Assembly (NCBI GenBank): GCA_030704615.1 | Contig: CM060731.1 | Span: 90,746,756-90,810,755 of the forward strand | Origin: Takakia lepidozioides | Lineage: Eukaryota > Streptophyta > Takakiopsida > Takakiales > Takakiaceae | DNA: 64,000 nucleotides | Direction of reading: 5' to 3' | Shown: in pieces, positions 11,901-29,057 of the stretch | Layout: every line of letters starts with the position of its first letter | How positions within the stretch are numbered: position 1 is the stretch's first letter | Position numbers and translations under genes: made by a program | The notes under the pieces: model-generated | Told to the model about the DNA's origin: nothing | Database searches by the model: none | Seen by the model: only the letters and a program-made list of their open reading frames with translations

Positions 11901-12589
11901 CCCACATTTGCTCACGCCACAACGCAGACATTTTGGTTCTGTAGGCACGACATAATGACCTGTGTATTTGGCAACCCAAGTACGGGATTCAGGGAATGCC
12001 GGAGCCTCCGGGCGTCTGGCCTGTTGCACCGGGTTGCAGCCTCTCTCAGAATGAGGCGGATGCTCTATCTGCAGCAGGATTTCGAATGGTGCAACGCACA
12101 GACATCCCGGCCCACGCATTTCCGGTTCCTCAGACCCAGCCATTGCATACTGCTCGGTCCAGTAGAGACGGATTGGACAATTCTGCACATCCCACAATGC
12201 GATTCGGAAGAGTGAAGAGACGACACCCTCCCAACAAGTTGAATGAGACTCGGATTGCCAATGCTCTTGGGATGGCTTGCACTATTCAGAGCTCCGTGGA
12301 CGTACCCCCACCCGGCCTTGGGCGTGTGTATCGGATGGCAACGGCCGGCTCGGCTGTACGCGACGATGTATACACAATTACGATTGGAGTGGAGCCGACT
12401 TGCAACTGTACGGACTTCTCGTTGATGGAAGCAAAGAAGGGTTCGAAGTATTATCCGTGCAAGCATCTGTATTACATTTACCTGAAGAGGTTGAGGATGA
12501 ACGTGACTATTGATGACTTTATTCATGCACCGGCGTTGAGCGTGAACGAGCTGCACAAACTCCTTCTTAGGGATTCCAGAAATCATTGA
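8999..12589 (+). pseudogene. MULE transposase of PMM, copy A (single frameshift)
   Basis: Two exons, 8999-11086 and 11172-12589, joined by an intron with GTGAGT donor and TTGTGCAG acceptor. The start is the first ATG of the long frame (MAENPSATVYC). Copy B implies a 1168-residue protein. The order is: Cys/His-rich DNA-binding region of GCM/WRKY character (CFSPTC, FKCAHC, ACIHVGSHCH; about 9830-10075); DDE core with VYDTHCRMLM (first Asp, near 10595) and FMADNAQANWAAI (second Asp, near 10740), then CGFHFLQSL; a TNMAESVHSSW motif starting exon 2; a long Arg/Ser-rich linker; and a C-terminal SWIM zinc finger (CNCTDF ... YYPCKH, about 12400-12465). Exon 1 is intact, but a C is missing at 11974-11976 relative to copy B, shifting the frame before the SWIM domain. 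Its presumed role is transposition of the element in the nucleus. Confidence 0.85.
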
Positions 12590-12739
12590 TGGGGCAAACG
12601 GAATCCTCCATATGGATATTTTCAAATGCATTTTGCTGTATCAGACTTTTTTTTGCAGTGTAATGAAATGCACCCCAAAACTCCTGGAATGAGGCAATAT
12701 TCCATTCAAACTGAGATCCAACAGAAGCAGTTCTGGGGC

Positions 12740-13110
12740 CATTTCTGGAAAAATGGCGCCGAATTTCTCTTTTTGGGGCCGAAAACTCGCTAAGTCCCAA
12801 CATGCACTGGTACCTGTGTTTGGGAAAATGGCGCCGAATTTCTCTTTTTGGGGCCGAAAACTGGCTAAGTCCCAACATGCACTGGTACCGTGTCTGGAAA
12901 AATGGCGCCGAATTTCTCTTTTTTGGGCCGAAAACTGGCTAAGTCCGAACATGCACTGGAAAAATGGCGCCGAATTACCTGTCATGAGGGGACCTATAGC
13001 CGCGGAATTCGGCACCATTTTTCGCCAGAGAGACCTATTGCCGCGAAATACGTCGCCGTTTTTTCAGGTTACGGACCCTATTACCGCGAAATTCGGCGCC
13101 ATATTTGCAC
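12740..13110. repeat. Right-terminal hairpin-repeat array (copy A)
   Basis: Three to four units of about 86 bases: GGAAAAATGGCGCCGAATTTCTC, then GGGGCCGAAAACTGGCTAAGTCCCAACATGCACTGG-type sequence. They share both words (GGCGCCGAATTTC and GGCTAAGTCCC) with the arrays at the other end of the element. The element then ends in short CTCATGCCG direct repeats at 13308-13345. Confidence 0.85.
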
Positions 13111-13350
13111 ATGTCGCTAGGAATTGGCATGAGCGGAAGACAAAATATCATGAGCACAACTGTCAAAAGTGCAATTTTCCCTTCAAGGGGCCGAATAATA
13201 TATTTGTTTTTTCTGACACATTGCATTAAATTATTGTTTTTTATTGTTTTTTATTGTTTTTTATTTTCGAAATTTGTACTTCTGCTCATGAAAACCGATT
13301 GTGTTACTACTCTGCTCATGCCGCTCATGCCGCTCATGCTCATGAAATAG

Positions 13351-14925
13351 CAAACCTCAACCTGGCCGCCCGGGCCAACTTGGAGTTTCGGCTGCTCACC
13401 GGGACATAACGGTCCCCCTTCGCTTCCCACTAAACCCTCCACCTATTTGGGACTAGGAGAATTCCCTTTGGTAGATGGCAGTCCGGAACAGCTCCCCACT
13501 CTTTGGTCGCTTTCCGGCTCGCACGCTTACTCACTAGTTTTTGGTCACCAACGGGCTTGCACCGTTCTCGGGGTTACTACTCCCTATATATACTTCTGTA
13601 GCTGTCCGCGGGGGTTTCACAACCAGCCATGCCATTTTATGGCGAACCACCACGAAAACCCTCGACTCCCGGTGATGAGTCGCGGTGAGTCTTGGCCCGC
13701 TCACCACAGCCCCTATGGACCGTGATGAGTCCCAAGACTCCCACGACTCCCACCACGAGGTCTCCGCCCCCATGGTGAGTCCTATGCCACCCCCACTAAG
13801 TCCCGCTAAGCTACCACCACCCCTTGTGGAGCCACCCCCACCGCAACCCGGTGTGCGGGGCTCCACCTAGTGAGCGCCTCCGCTTCCCTGAGTGCCTGGG
13901 CACTCAAGGGTGCTTCAGCCCCCCATACCTATCGCTGCCGCTGCCCCCACCACAGGGGCAGCCCCTCATGTGTCCCGACCCCCTGCCCTCAAGGCAAAGG
14001 GCCGCGACATTGCTTGTTTTGGGGGACTTCGATGGGGAAACAATGGTAGCCATGTTGCTATCGTTCACATCAGCACGTCGTCTCACATAAAGTCTATTAT
14101 TACAGCCCAGTATCTGTTTGGAGCAGTATTGCAGCGACAGCTTCTTGTTCTTGGCATCAACAATGTAGACTTTGGCAACTCCGCATTGAGAAACACGGCG
14201 ATGGAGGAGTTGATGTCGTGATAAGGACAAGCATACGGTTGTTGGGGAAGTGCAGTGTTGGGTTGCCGGAGTAACAAGCTGTTGGTTTGACCCTCTGTGC
14301 AGGCACACAAGTGCTTGGGGCGCGTTCTGATGGGCAGCCAGAATACCAGGTCGTTGGCTCGACCATGTGGGCGTGTGTAGTTCCTCGTAGCAGCAGGTCT
14401 TGTGTAAGATGGGAGCGCTACATTCGGTCTGAAAACTGCAAAACTTCATGGAATCCATCAAAATAAAGCTAAGAAGAAGGGTTAGAGAGAGGCAGTAGAG
14501 GGGGTGGAGGAGCCTATAGAGCTGCCCCTGTAGAGCCTTGTTTGTGATGAGACATAGCCTTCTCTGGGAAACGCATCGAGGTAAAGTGGATAGCCTTTCC
14601 ACATCCTGGATCTTGTTGTGTGCTTGTATGTTTCTTGTGCCGATGCGCTCATTGGCCGCACCGCTCCCTTCTCCTTGTGCTACGTTGTACTCTCTTATCA
14701 CAGTCTCGCTTACGTCTCAAGCGCCGAGCTCACGCTGTGGTGTTGTACACAGCTTGCAGCTATGGCTGTTAACCTTGCTATATTTGGCCATGTCTAAACC
14801 GGTGGATACGCTATTTTACTAGAGCTAGGTCCACTACGCATCGGTTCTTGCTAGCTGTCAGCTATTTCTAGCTAATTGGCGGGAACATTAGAGGGGACAG
14901 GAAAATGACTAAGTCCTCATAGGCT
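13351..14925. other. Unassigned intergenic sequence
   Basis: I see no recognisable gene. There is a C-rich stretch with CCCACGACTCCCACC repeats near 13730-13850. A 265-codon open frame on the minus strand (13904-14701) has no recognisable domain and low-complexity composition. It is the right flank of PMM copy A, so it may be older repeat DNA. Confidence 0.5.
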
Positions 14926-14929
14926 CTGG

Positions 14930-17260
14930 CGGCTACGTTTCTTGGAGCTTAGTAATGGACAAAGTTAGGACGGTAGGGGAGGTATTTTGAACAAGAAATA
15001 TCAGGGTTAGGGTGGGCTCCAAGTATTTGAGGTATTTGGGGAAGGGCGGGACGTGTACGTATCGGAGCTGGTTTGGTTCAATAGCCGCTAGAGATGTGAC
15101 CCCAGGGGGGAGTAAGGAGAAGAGGGTGTCTAGGGCCTGGCAGCTGTTGTAGTGTGAGTATAAGAATGGTGGAGGTAGATGGAGAAGAGTGGGCCGCATT
15201 ATGAGCCCATTGAAGAGCTTCTTGCGCGCGAAGACCTGGGGGCGGGTGGGCTAGGCCCCTGCCAGTCCAGGTATGTTGGGTGGCAAATCCCGAGGCTCCG
15301 AAGATGCAGTCATGAGAGTGGGGGCTGGAGTATGATGAGAGCTCCATAGGACACGTGAGCGGGCTTGAGTAATAAGAGTGTGAGAGTTGGAATGAGGTAA
15401 TGAGGAGTGCGAGAATGTCCGAGGGGATGGTATTGTGGGTATAAGCTTGTGTTTGTTTGAGGGGGGAGCTACGTTGTTTTGGGGGGGTATCATATAGGTA
15501 GCAGTATACAAGCCCACATATTTCTATAGCGAAGTCTTGTCTGGGAGGCTGCAGCTGGTTAGTGCATGTGGTTGAAGTTGAGTATCTGTGCCATAACCAA
15601 GTCAGTCTGTCGTTCGGAATTAAACCAATATAACCACCATTTTGGGCATAGATGTTGGACATATCTACGGTGGCCAGAGCGCATTTATGGGGGAGTCGTG
15701 TATGGTGTCTTTGTCTGGGTTACAATCTGTGATACATATATGTACATCTAGGGCAGCTAAGGGGTTGTGGATCATGTAACGTCGCGCATCCAACAACTGG
15801 GTTTGGGATACATGGTGTTGATGGGTGTGAGCAAGGTAACTGGTGTTAGTCGTCTTGTGAAACAAGGTAAGTAGGGCGAGGTTATGAACTAGGTTGCAAT
15901 CGTCATGAGTCCCAAAAAGGTCATCTTCGATTTGTCATGTGTTGTCCTCCGACGAGTAGCCAAACCATTTGCAGAGGTAGTATGTGTCAATGCAGGTAGC
16001 ACCAAATGCGTCAATAGAGGTTTGAGTTTTAAGAGCGAAGGTGGTATGGGTATCGGCATGTTTTGACAGTAGCTCTGGAGTATTTGAGAGTGAATTCACT
16101 AGGGATAAGTAACCGGTTACCACTGGCTGTAGTAAGTTGGGTGAGTTTCGTTATGTGCCTCTCTTTAAAGTAGGTGAGGATGGGCGTTTTCTGGCGAGGG
16201 TGTAAGTTATCAAATTGGGGAAGAAATGGGCTATTAAGCCAAGCCTGTTCGAGAGGTGAGGTGGTATTAGGGTAGCCCGGGAGGTCGGTTTATGTACTAA
16301 TTTTCATTTGACGTAAAATGAACAACGTTCGGGCAGTAGGGGAGTGAAGGCAAGATTGTGGGTGGAGAGATGGGAGGGAATAGAGTCCATTGTGTTTTGA
16401 AGCGAGGAATTTGAGAAGTCCTCTAAAGATTAGACCTAGCCGCCCCGGATCGTTAAGAGCCTCTTGTATAAGTTGTGTGCCAAGAGTGCGGGCGTAATTA
16501 GTGGGCTAGACCCAATGCCATGTAAGTTGTCCGTTGGGAGCTGAGTGAGGGCATTTGGGGTACTGGTGGGGAGGCCACAAATACGTTTTGTGAGTTGGAT
16601 GAAGTTTTTGTCAACTTGTTTGATGTCAGGGAGGGAGAAGGGTGCAGCATGGAAGGAATATTGAACATGCGGTTTGAGCACTGATTGAATGATTGGATAA
16701 TTTGGGTCGAATGGATAATGGGGATTTGAGAAGGGCCAGACTTTTATTGGTTAAATTGGAAAGTGTTGTGCTTTTCTTTATGTGCCATGTGAGCGAGGGG
16801 ACAAGTTGAATACCTAGATACGTATAGGGTTCATCCGGGCCTAAGAAAAGAAACAGGTAACAGAGACGAGGAGAAGCTGTGGAATGAATATTTTTCTGAC
16901 CCCACTCAATGGTAGGACAATTGAGGCAAAAAGGTGAATGCCTGTTGGATTACAGAGAGTAGCAGATGCAATTGAGCATAGGAACCAGTGTGATATGGGG
17001 AGTTAGGTGTTTCCGATAACAAATCTAGGTTGTCATTGTCAGCTACTAGCAACAAGGCAAGGATGTATGCATGATTTGTGCAGAGGCATGGATAGCTGAA
17101 GGAACAGGGATAGAGTGTGGGTCTAGATTCATCCAAGAGGGCCACATTTCAAGCACAAGATTACCTATGATTCCCTGTGGATCAATAGCTACAAGAAACC
17201 TGCATGAGCATATGCTCAACAGGAAGCAGCAGCAGCAGCGGCACAATTCATAAAATCATT
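14930..17260 (-). mobile_element. LINE (non-LTR retrotransposon) relic, reverse-transcriptase part
   Basis: Scattered minus-strand frames resemble the middle and C-terminal part of a LINE reverse transcriptase. LLVADNDNLDLLSET (about 17000-17050) looks like a degenerate YADD catalytic box, EPYTYLGIQLVPSLTWHI (about 16790-16835) like the YLG block, and CGLPTSTPNALTQLP (about 16540-16585) like the post-RT region. Frames shift often and the Asp pair is not clean, so the copy is dead. The part at 16860-17250 is repeated, reversed, at 33440-33840. Confidence 0.55.
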
Positions 17261-17659
17261 CATTGCTATTGAAGGCACCTGCTGTAATACATTGAACCCT
17301 GTTTTTCCCTCTTGTCAGACTGGCCTAAATTTCCATGATCAATTATTCTTCAAATTAGCTGGTTGGGTGAATATAGATTGGAGTGACTTCGACATGATAC
17401 TACCAATCATTTTGTTATAACATTGCAGGAATGGGAGTTATTCATAAGGTCAGCAGAGTGTCTTGGCTGGGCGCCATGTAGTTTTCCTGAGGAACTCCTT
17501 GTGAAGCACGCTAGCCAAAACAAAGGCACTTGAAAATTGCATACGCAAGAAGGTGCGTCATGTAGGTGCTTAGTACATGGTCTCTTTAAAAGCATACAGA
17601 AATCCACCGTCATCAAAGATGCAATTGTAATCATCTGCTATTGTGACCCAGCCCATAAT

Positions 17660-18200
17660 CCGTGTGTGGACGCAGTGGACAGATGAGCAGGGCATTGCAA
17701 TGGGATGTGGAGCTGGTCACAAATACCCCGCAACGGGGGGGGGGTAGCCCTGGAGTTTACTGGCCGCAGGATACCTATAACACTGAACGGGATACTTCAT
17801 GGGGCATACGCCACCAAGCTACCGATTTCCGGAGTCAAAAGGTACGAGGCAATTGAGAGTCATCAATTGCAACTTATGACAAAAGGCTGCACACTTTGTG
17901 TGATTTGTATGAGACGATGGCCTTCACCCAGAGTGTTGGACAGTGCAAGGAGGTTATTCAGGTCCTGCGTCAAGGGATCAGTCTGGGAGGCTTTGAGGGG
18001 TCATACTCTTTGGCATTTATGGAAAGACAGATGTTCCTTAGTTTTTGACAACATGATGCCTAATTTGCGAAGGACTTTGTTCAGGGTTCACTCAGACCTT
18101 ATGTCTGAGGCTAGAAAATCTTGGCGGGTAGTTTGTGCAGCTTTACAGAAATGTGGAGACGCAACTGCTCGCTGCCTTTGAAGAGGTGGCATCTTCTGCA
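17660..18200 (+). mobile_element. LINE 3' end (zf-RVT-like C-terminal fragment)
   Basis: A plus-strand frame of 158 codons (17705-18181) contains WEALRGHTLWHLWKDRCSLVF, the sort of Trp-rich segment found after the reverse transcriptase in plant LINEs. It has no upstream partner on this strand, so it is a 5'-truncated insertion, the usual outcome of LINE retrotransposition. It is unrelated to the minus-strand LINE to its left. Confidence 0.55.
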
Positions 18201-19687
18201 GGAGAACTTTGGAATCTAGGGTGGAGTGGAACAACTCCCGCCCTGCATGCTGGGAGCTCTTTTAGCACCAGGCGATCACCTGTTGAAGGGGATGACTCAG
18301 AGGTGAACTGGCGCCACCGTCGCAGTTTCAGAAAGGGCAAGTCCAAGGTACAACTCTCTCACGACCAGCCTAATCACAAGAGGGGTAGTTTTTAGATCTC
18401 TTGCTTCTTGGCTTCCTCTCTGATAGTCTTCTCTACTCGTTTTCTCTTGAATCTTTGCTCAGAGGGCTTGTCCCTACCTTTGCCTTCATGGCCTTCCACC
18501 AGGTTATCTTTTCCTGGGTTACCTTCCTATTTTCAGTAAATTTAAGGGCCTCTGTCCCCTTTCTTTACAAAAAAAGAAAAAGAGAAGTATGTAGGTTGAG
18601 TAGAAAGTGTTGATGAAGAGTCTTACATTGCTTTCTCTTCCACCGGTGTATCGCTAGGCTTCCAACTTTGTATTTATATTGCAAGTGATGTTTGTAGGGC
18701 CCCTTCTTCCTTTTACAAGACACTCACTGTCAAAATGTCTATATGAGCCCTACACTGACAATTTCTTGAGTCTGATGGCTCAATCTCTCTCGTGGCAGTA
18801 CGAGTCCCATAGATGAACTCGGGAGCTGCCTTTGACTCACAGATATAGTTGTTGAGAGAGCTGTGGCTGTGGTCACCTAAGTATGCTCTTCATATTATTG
18901 TGTATAATAATCCATCCGAAAACAGAATCCATGGAGACAGAGATGGTAATAACTTCAGACATTCACCCAAGTGAAGTATATACTGTGCAGTAAAGTTATC
19001 CATAAAGTACCACAAACTAGGAGTGAGGACCACCAGTTTGGCCAAAATAGGGGACAAGTTCCAAAACTGGGGATCAAACTAATACAAAGAGAAAAAACAC
19101 AGGATGAAACTTTCTTCACCAAACCTCGGGGTCAAATTAGTCTCATACCCAGTTTGGGTTTTCCTGAGCTGTATGGGGGCATGACAATCTGCAGGCTGCA
19201 AGACGAGAGTGACAAGAATGGAGAGTTGCTGCAAGAGTAGCAGGACTCATACCGAGTTTTGCAAACTCATACCGTGTTTGGCTGACTCATACTGTGTTTG
19301 GCCGACTTTCCATTTGCGCTCAAACTGGGGCTGAAACACTAGTTACAGGTCCAAAGTGGGCCCAAACTCAGGATGGCTTTCCGGATAACTTTAATACCTT
19401 CCCAGAATCTATGGAAATCGATGAACAATTGCCATCAAACAATGCTTGCAATCACAAGCTCAAACACCTTCATAGACTGCAGCTATTTAAATTAGATCAA
19501 CTTGAAAGGTCAAAACATACTGTGGTATGAACTGGCAAATTCCAACAGTGAATTGTAACATTTTATCTGGAGTGTGGAATCCACAACAACAGGCAGTGGA
19601 AGTGCCCTCTGGACACACCGATTGCCTCTACAGTCTCATCCAGGCAAAGGAGCGGACTTCTTACCCTTGACAGTCTTCTACTGCCTT
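18200..19687. other. Intergenic, downstream of PRMT10
   Basis: I see no gene. A short tandem of CTCATACCGTGTTTGGC occurs about three times at 19246-19310. The 3' untranslated region of the minus-strand PRMT10 gene should lie in the right part, but no poly(A) signal can be chosen with confidence. Confidence 0.4.
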
Positions 19688-25020
<5,333 letters not shown>

Positions 25021-25335
25021 TGCCACAATAAACAACTTACACGAACGGGTAAAGAGAGAGACAGGGGGATCTGCACAGGAGAAAGGAAATTGAAAGACTT
25101 GGAGGCTGAAAGAATGCCGAATGTGGAAGTGGAAGAACTTGAGAGCGAGCGGCGAGTCGCTCTTGGTTTGTTTAGGGTTTCCGTATCTGTACATCAAACC
25201 AGACGGCGGCCTTACGGGCTACACAGCTTTTTTTCTCATTTTTCAAAAGTAGAGCGAGCGGCCACCTACGGTGTATTCTACCCAGCGCCCTTAGGTGGCG
25301 AAAAAACGAGCTACAACCTTTAGATAGGTCGCTAT
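25021..25335 (-). promoter_or_regulatory. Probable PRMT10 leader and promoter region
   Basis: This is the sequence directly upstream of the PRMT10 ATG on the minus strand. A pyrimidine-rich stretch lies at 25040-25090 (read on the minus strand) and TAGGGTTT, a plant telo-box-like word, is read as AAACCCTA on the minus strand at about 25171-25178. The transcription start is not determinable from sequence alone. Confidence 0.35.
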
Positions 25336-25339
25336 ATGT

Positions 25340-25500
25340 CAGGGGCACGTTTTAAAGATCGACGATGGGAGTACATACGGATTTATTGACGACAACCTTA
25401 GGCCAACTTCCATCTATATGCCAGGTGGCACTTTTTAAAGATCCACGATGGGAGTCATACGGATTTATTGACAACAACCTTAGGGCCAACTTCCATGTCC
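25340..25500. repeat. Direct duplication, about 80-100 bp
   Basis: The block running TTTTTAAAGATC-ACGATGGGAG-CATACGGATTTATTGAC-ACAACCTTAG-CCAACTTCCAT occurs twice in succession with small differences. It is non-coding, and I see nothing else in the surrounding 25500-25860. Confidence 0.8.
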
Positions 25501-25869
25501 CGGGCGTCTTGGCCAAGTTATCCTAACTTGGCCAACGTTGGAGCGTTGCCCACCGACGCTAGGGCATGTCATTTTTATGTGAGGAGGTTCCAGGTCACTT
25601 GGAGGTGGTAGGTCCCAGCGAATGCTTTGATATAGGTATGGAGTTGTTCGGGCTTCAAATCTAGCTACAATTCATCATTAGGGATGGTGTCTTGTGTGTG
25701 TGCCTATGGCTAACATACAAGGGGTTTTATAATTCCCTCCTCTCTTGAATGTGAGTACTCTGTAGAGCCTAAGATCTGCCCTGTACGATATATGCCATCC
25801 TATGGACGTGGCTAAACCTGCAACGCATGATCTAGGAGGCCCAATGCGTCACAAGGATGGCATCGTCGT

Positions 25870-25990
25870 CTGATCTAATTAAATTCCGACCCAAATACAA
25901 GGGGCCGTTCTTAGTTGTCCAAAAAGTTCCAGGAAGGAAAATTCAAGTTGGAATCTCAATCTTCTATTGTCACTGCCCCCTCTTATGCTA
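25870..25990 (+). mobile_element. Ty3/gypsy integrase C-terminal scrap
   Basis: The frame KFRPKYKGPFLVVQKVPGRK resembles the small C-terminal domain of gypsy integrases (RY-GPF-V motif). It is only about 40 codons long with no catalytic core nearby, so it is an isolated fragment. Confidence 0.5.
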
Positions 25991-26299
25991 TACCTGGTAG
26001 TGATCTTGTTCACTATAAACTCGAATTCGATTTTTCTTGGTTAGAAAACGTAAGGCTCGCTCCGCACCTTTTGTCACAACAATTCTAGTCAGGGATGCCT
26101 CGGCGTGAGCGCGTGAGCGCAACTACGCTCACGCCACGTCACCTTGCGCCAACGCCACATCACGGGGCTCACTCCACGTCATCGCGCTTGAAGGCCCCGT
26201 CACCACGCGCCAAGGAAGAAGTGGAGTGTATTCCCGCGGAAGAGCATCCTTCACCGCGGAAACAAGCTGGACGACATAATAAAAGGACCTGGTCATTCC

Positions 26300-26660
26300 C
26301 ACCTGGAAGCAATAGATGAATGAAGGATGGATGAATGTAGAGTGGATGATAAACAGATGGATGAGTGCGAAAAATGAACGTAGATGGATGAATGTGGGAT
26401 GGGTAATAGTAAAATGGATGAATGTATAATGGATGTTGAATAATGGAAAACATTCATGACTGGAGGATGCATGAATACAATGTAGATGAATGCACAATGT
26501 ATATGACATGAGTGTGGTAGGTTTGTGGGGTGGATTACAGAGTACAGTGGATGAATGTATAATGGATGTTTAATAAAGGAAAACATTCATGAATGGAACA
26601 CGCATGAATGCACAGTAGATGAATGCACAATGGATATGACAAGAGTGAGTGGGGTTTGTG
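26300..26660. repeat. GGATGAATGTA minisatellite
   Basis: Short units of about 10-12 bases (GGATGAATGTA, AATGGATGTT) are arranged in a larger duplicated block of about 130 bases (near 26411-26530 and 26546-26650). Minus-strand frames full of His, Phe and Ile are repeat translations and not genes. Confidence 0.85.
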
Positions 26661-26799
26661 GGATGGATTCATACATATTGCCATTTTAATGAAAGTGGAT
26701 TCTTTGATTTTCTTTTTTTTCTGCCGGAACAACTACAGTGGAGTAAGGGGATTCAATGTTTTCCGAAGAGGATGAAACGGAACATTAAAAGAACAAAGT

Positions 26800-29057
26800 T
26801 CAGTCTGACTCAGAGTCAGTACAATGTATCCCCGCGTCCTCTGCATCTAAGTCTAAGTATTTAAGAACTCCGGATCTACGCTGGCTACACCTGCGGCCGG
26901 GCAATAAAAAGTCAGGGGATATAGACTCGGCCGCATGAAGTGCCATTGCTTCGGCATACACAGGAAGCAGAAAATTGGAAAGGGGGCTGTCGAAAACAGA
27001 CTCGTCACGAATGGGGGTATCTCCTGAAGATCCATCGCTGTCTTTCCTAAAAGTCACAGCCCGAAAAAAGTTATTACTATAAATTTGATGTCCGAGAAAT
27101 TGAGTATGGCTCCCAAAATGGGTTTAGGACTTACTCACATGAAAAGTCGTTGTCGACCTGCTTATCCTCGGGATCGTCATCATTTCGGATTTGAATCCTC
27201 TCAGTGTCTGTGCCTGAAGTGGAGCCAGACAAAAGGGGGAGGAGAACTGTCTTGTAAAGGTCAGAATCACCCTCCATGCCAAAAAGGCTTCTTCCGCCTG
27301 CCTTGCATGCATGGTAAATTGCTCCTGCACCAGACATGAGGACATGAACAGGTTGGTGGGGGGGGGGGGGGGATTTAAGAAGATGAAACTGGTGAAAGAA
27401 AATCAATTTGGAAGGGAGAGAACGAACCTGTGGACACAGAAAGATCGACCACCCGTGCAGAATGGTGGCTGCATGACTCTAGCAGTATCTGCATGAACGT
27501 TGGGGTTTTTTTCTTTGCACCTCTCCAGGGAGTGCCATCTGGTCTCTTGAGAGTCTGACTAGACTGCATGAAGTTGTACAAAATGTCATCGACATGCGGC
27601 TCATACGGGGGGTTGACGAAACAACCCTGGTCAGAAATCTCAAAGCTACGGACGGAGGATGGTGTCTTTGAGGTGCGAATCCTCCGCAGGCAGATCGCCT
27701 CGAACATCCTCGTCTGCCAAAGACTGCAGGTTAGGGTGGTAAATACAAACTAAAGTGGAAGTTTGTACACTAGAAATTCAAAACAAAGGCATACAACAAT
27801 CTGTTTTGTCACGAATCTGTCATGATCAGTGTCGATCATTACAGATTCTTTTATAGTGGAGCTGCAGAGAACATTGAAACGCAGCATGAAAGCACAAGCA
27901 GAAGGGAGACGGCATACCAGCTGACCAGGACAACCTCCTTTCACAAGGTAGAGGCTGTTCACACAATTTTATGTGCGCAAAACTTCAAACCTAGAGGACT
28001 TAAGGTATGATGCCAAGGCTCGACGACTATCTTTGTCACATGATTGGAACAGCAGAAGTGTCTCTGCATCAGAGAAGAAATTATTACAGAACCCGAACAC
28101 CCAACTCTAGTAGTTGTCATCGAATTTGTTCCAGCTTGGCGTCTTGCCCTTCGGAAGAACTTCTGGCACAGCCTGGCCGTCCGGGATGTCGAGAATGTCC
28201 ATGTCAGCCGCAAATGTTTTCTGCACACCGCACACGAAGGTGGGACCGGTGCTCACCTGCAACAGACATGTCAAATTTTAGAACAAAGACAATAATGTTT
28301 TCAAAGAACCAAACTTTAACACTGCAAATGACACTTACAGATGCAAAGGAAAGAAAATCAAATTCTCACCAGATTAAGGAATGAGATCATGTTGTCCCAG
28401 GTAGGCGAAGGCACCCCAGTGTATCATCTCTTTCGACTCTGCATCATCACCAACCAACCCTCATTGACAATCTTAATCTCGCCTGCCGAATCGGCACGGG
28501 AAGGGTGTGGCCTGGCATCGAACACGCACTAAATTGTGCGGGTATACCTTCCAGCAGCGAAGTCCTTCTCACTCTCATTTTCCTTCTCCCTCTCATTTTC
28601 TTTCTCCTTCCCCTTGTCCTTTTCCTTCCCCTTGTCTTTTTCCTTCTCCTTGTCCTTGGACTTGTCTTTGTCCTTTGGCTTTGCTGGTAGCATGGCTATG
28701 ACATCAAGAGCCTTGTCTTTTGGTTTGCGCCCCGCCTTCTTGCCCTTCTGCGTCGTATCCTGAGCATCAGGCTCCTTGGCAGCCAATGTTGCTCTGTTTC
28801 TTTGGTACTCCTCGTCATTCAGAGGCGCCAACATCTCAGCATTATTGTTCAAATATTTCATGTGCTGCTCTTGAAAGGTCGTTGACTCAGGTGGGCAGTC
28901 TAGGTACCAACCACAGTCTCTGAAGTGAGAAGGACTCCAGTCCTTCAATATCCCTGCAGTGTACATGGTGGGATCGTTTGCAGGGTCCGACCACATGTCA
29001 AGATAGTCTGGAATACCGCTGAGGTGATTTCCATCCATAAGCACATATTTCGTGTAC
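26800..29057 (-). pseudogene. Decayed amino-methyltransferase-like gene, PMM relative
   Basis: Six exons on the minus strand with consistent phases: 28548-29057, 28370-28511, 27918-28256, 27428-27713, 27135-27324, 26800-27046. It aligns along its length with the methyltransferase part of PMM copy B: MYTAGILKDW with MYTDDIVKEW, VNEGWL with VNESFL, DILDIPDG with ILLDIPDG, RMFEAICL with LVFEAYCF, RVVDLSVSTG with RILDLTCGTG, and LFGMEGDSDL with VFAFEPDTAL. The layout is that of a beta-class methyltransferase (motif IV region first, motif I later). The first exon carries a long Lys/Asp/Glu-rich stretch. Three in-frame stops (TGA 28424-28426, TAG 28107-28109, TAA 27969-27971) make it a pseudogene; the last three exons are open. 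It supplies the C-terminal end missing in copy B. The 5' half (ParB part) is absent, and the next sequence upstream is CACTA debris. Confidence 0.75.

Larger units (their letters stand above)
2082..13350. mobile_element. PMM composite element, copy A (ParB-methylase-MULE)
   Basis: From 3256 to about 13350 this is collinear with 38743-48180 at high identity. From 2082 to 3255 it matches the reverse complement of 35510-36700. The two copies have different flanks, so this is a dispersed element rather than a segmental duplication. The right end lies after GCTCATGAAATAG at 13350; up to eight more bases (CAAACCTC) are shared with copy B, so the exact boundary is uncertain. The left end is lost in the N gap, so terminal inverted repeats cannot be tested. 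Contents left to right: hairpin-repeat array, minus-strand ParB-methylase gene, hairpin arrays around a central palindrome, plus-strand MULE transposase, right-terminal hairpin array. Confidence 0.8.

Noticed and set aside
13904-14701. 265-codon minus-strand open frame
   Set aside because: There is no recognisable domain, splice context or conservation, and the composition is unlike the real genes here.
27600-27640. NPPY (in GCFVNPPYEP) in the 26.8-29 kb pseudogene as the catalytic motif IV of the methyltransferase
   Set aside because: It lies in the exon just before motif I, at the wrong place for motif IV in the beta-class order, and copy B has DAAVDP there. The conserved DIPDG upstream fits the motif IV position better.
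27918-28511. RNA editing rescuing the stops in the methyltransferase-like pseudogene
   Set aside because: U-to-C editing of stops is known in organelles of some land plants. This is a spliced nuclear-type gene, and one stop (TAA) has no clear Gln counterpart in copy B.
28536-28763. Plus-strand hydrophobic frame of Leu, Ser, Phe and Pro
   Set aside because: It is the antisense of the Lys/Asp/Glu-rich exon of the minus-strand pseudogene.
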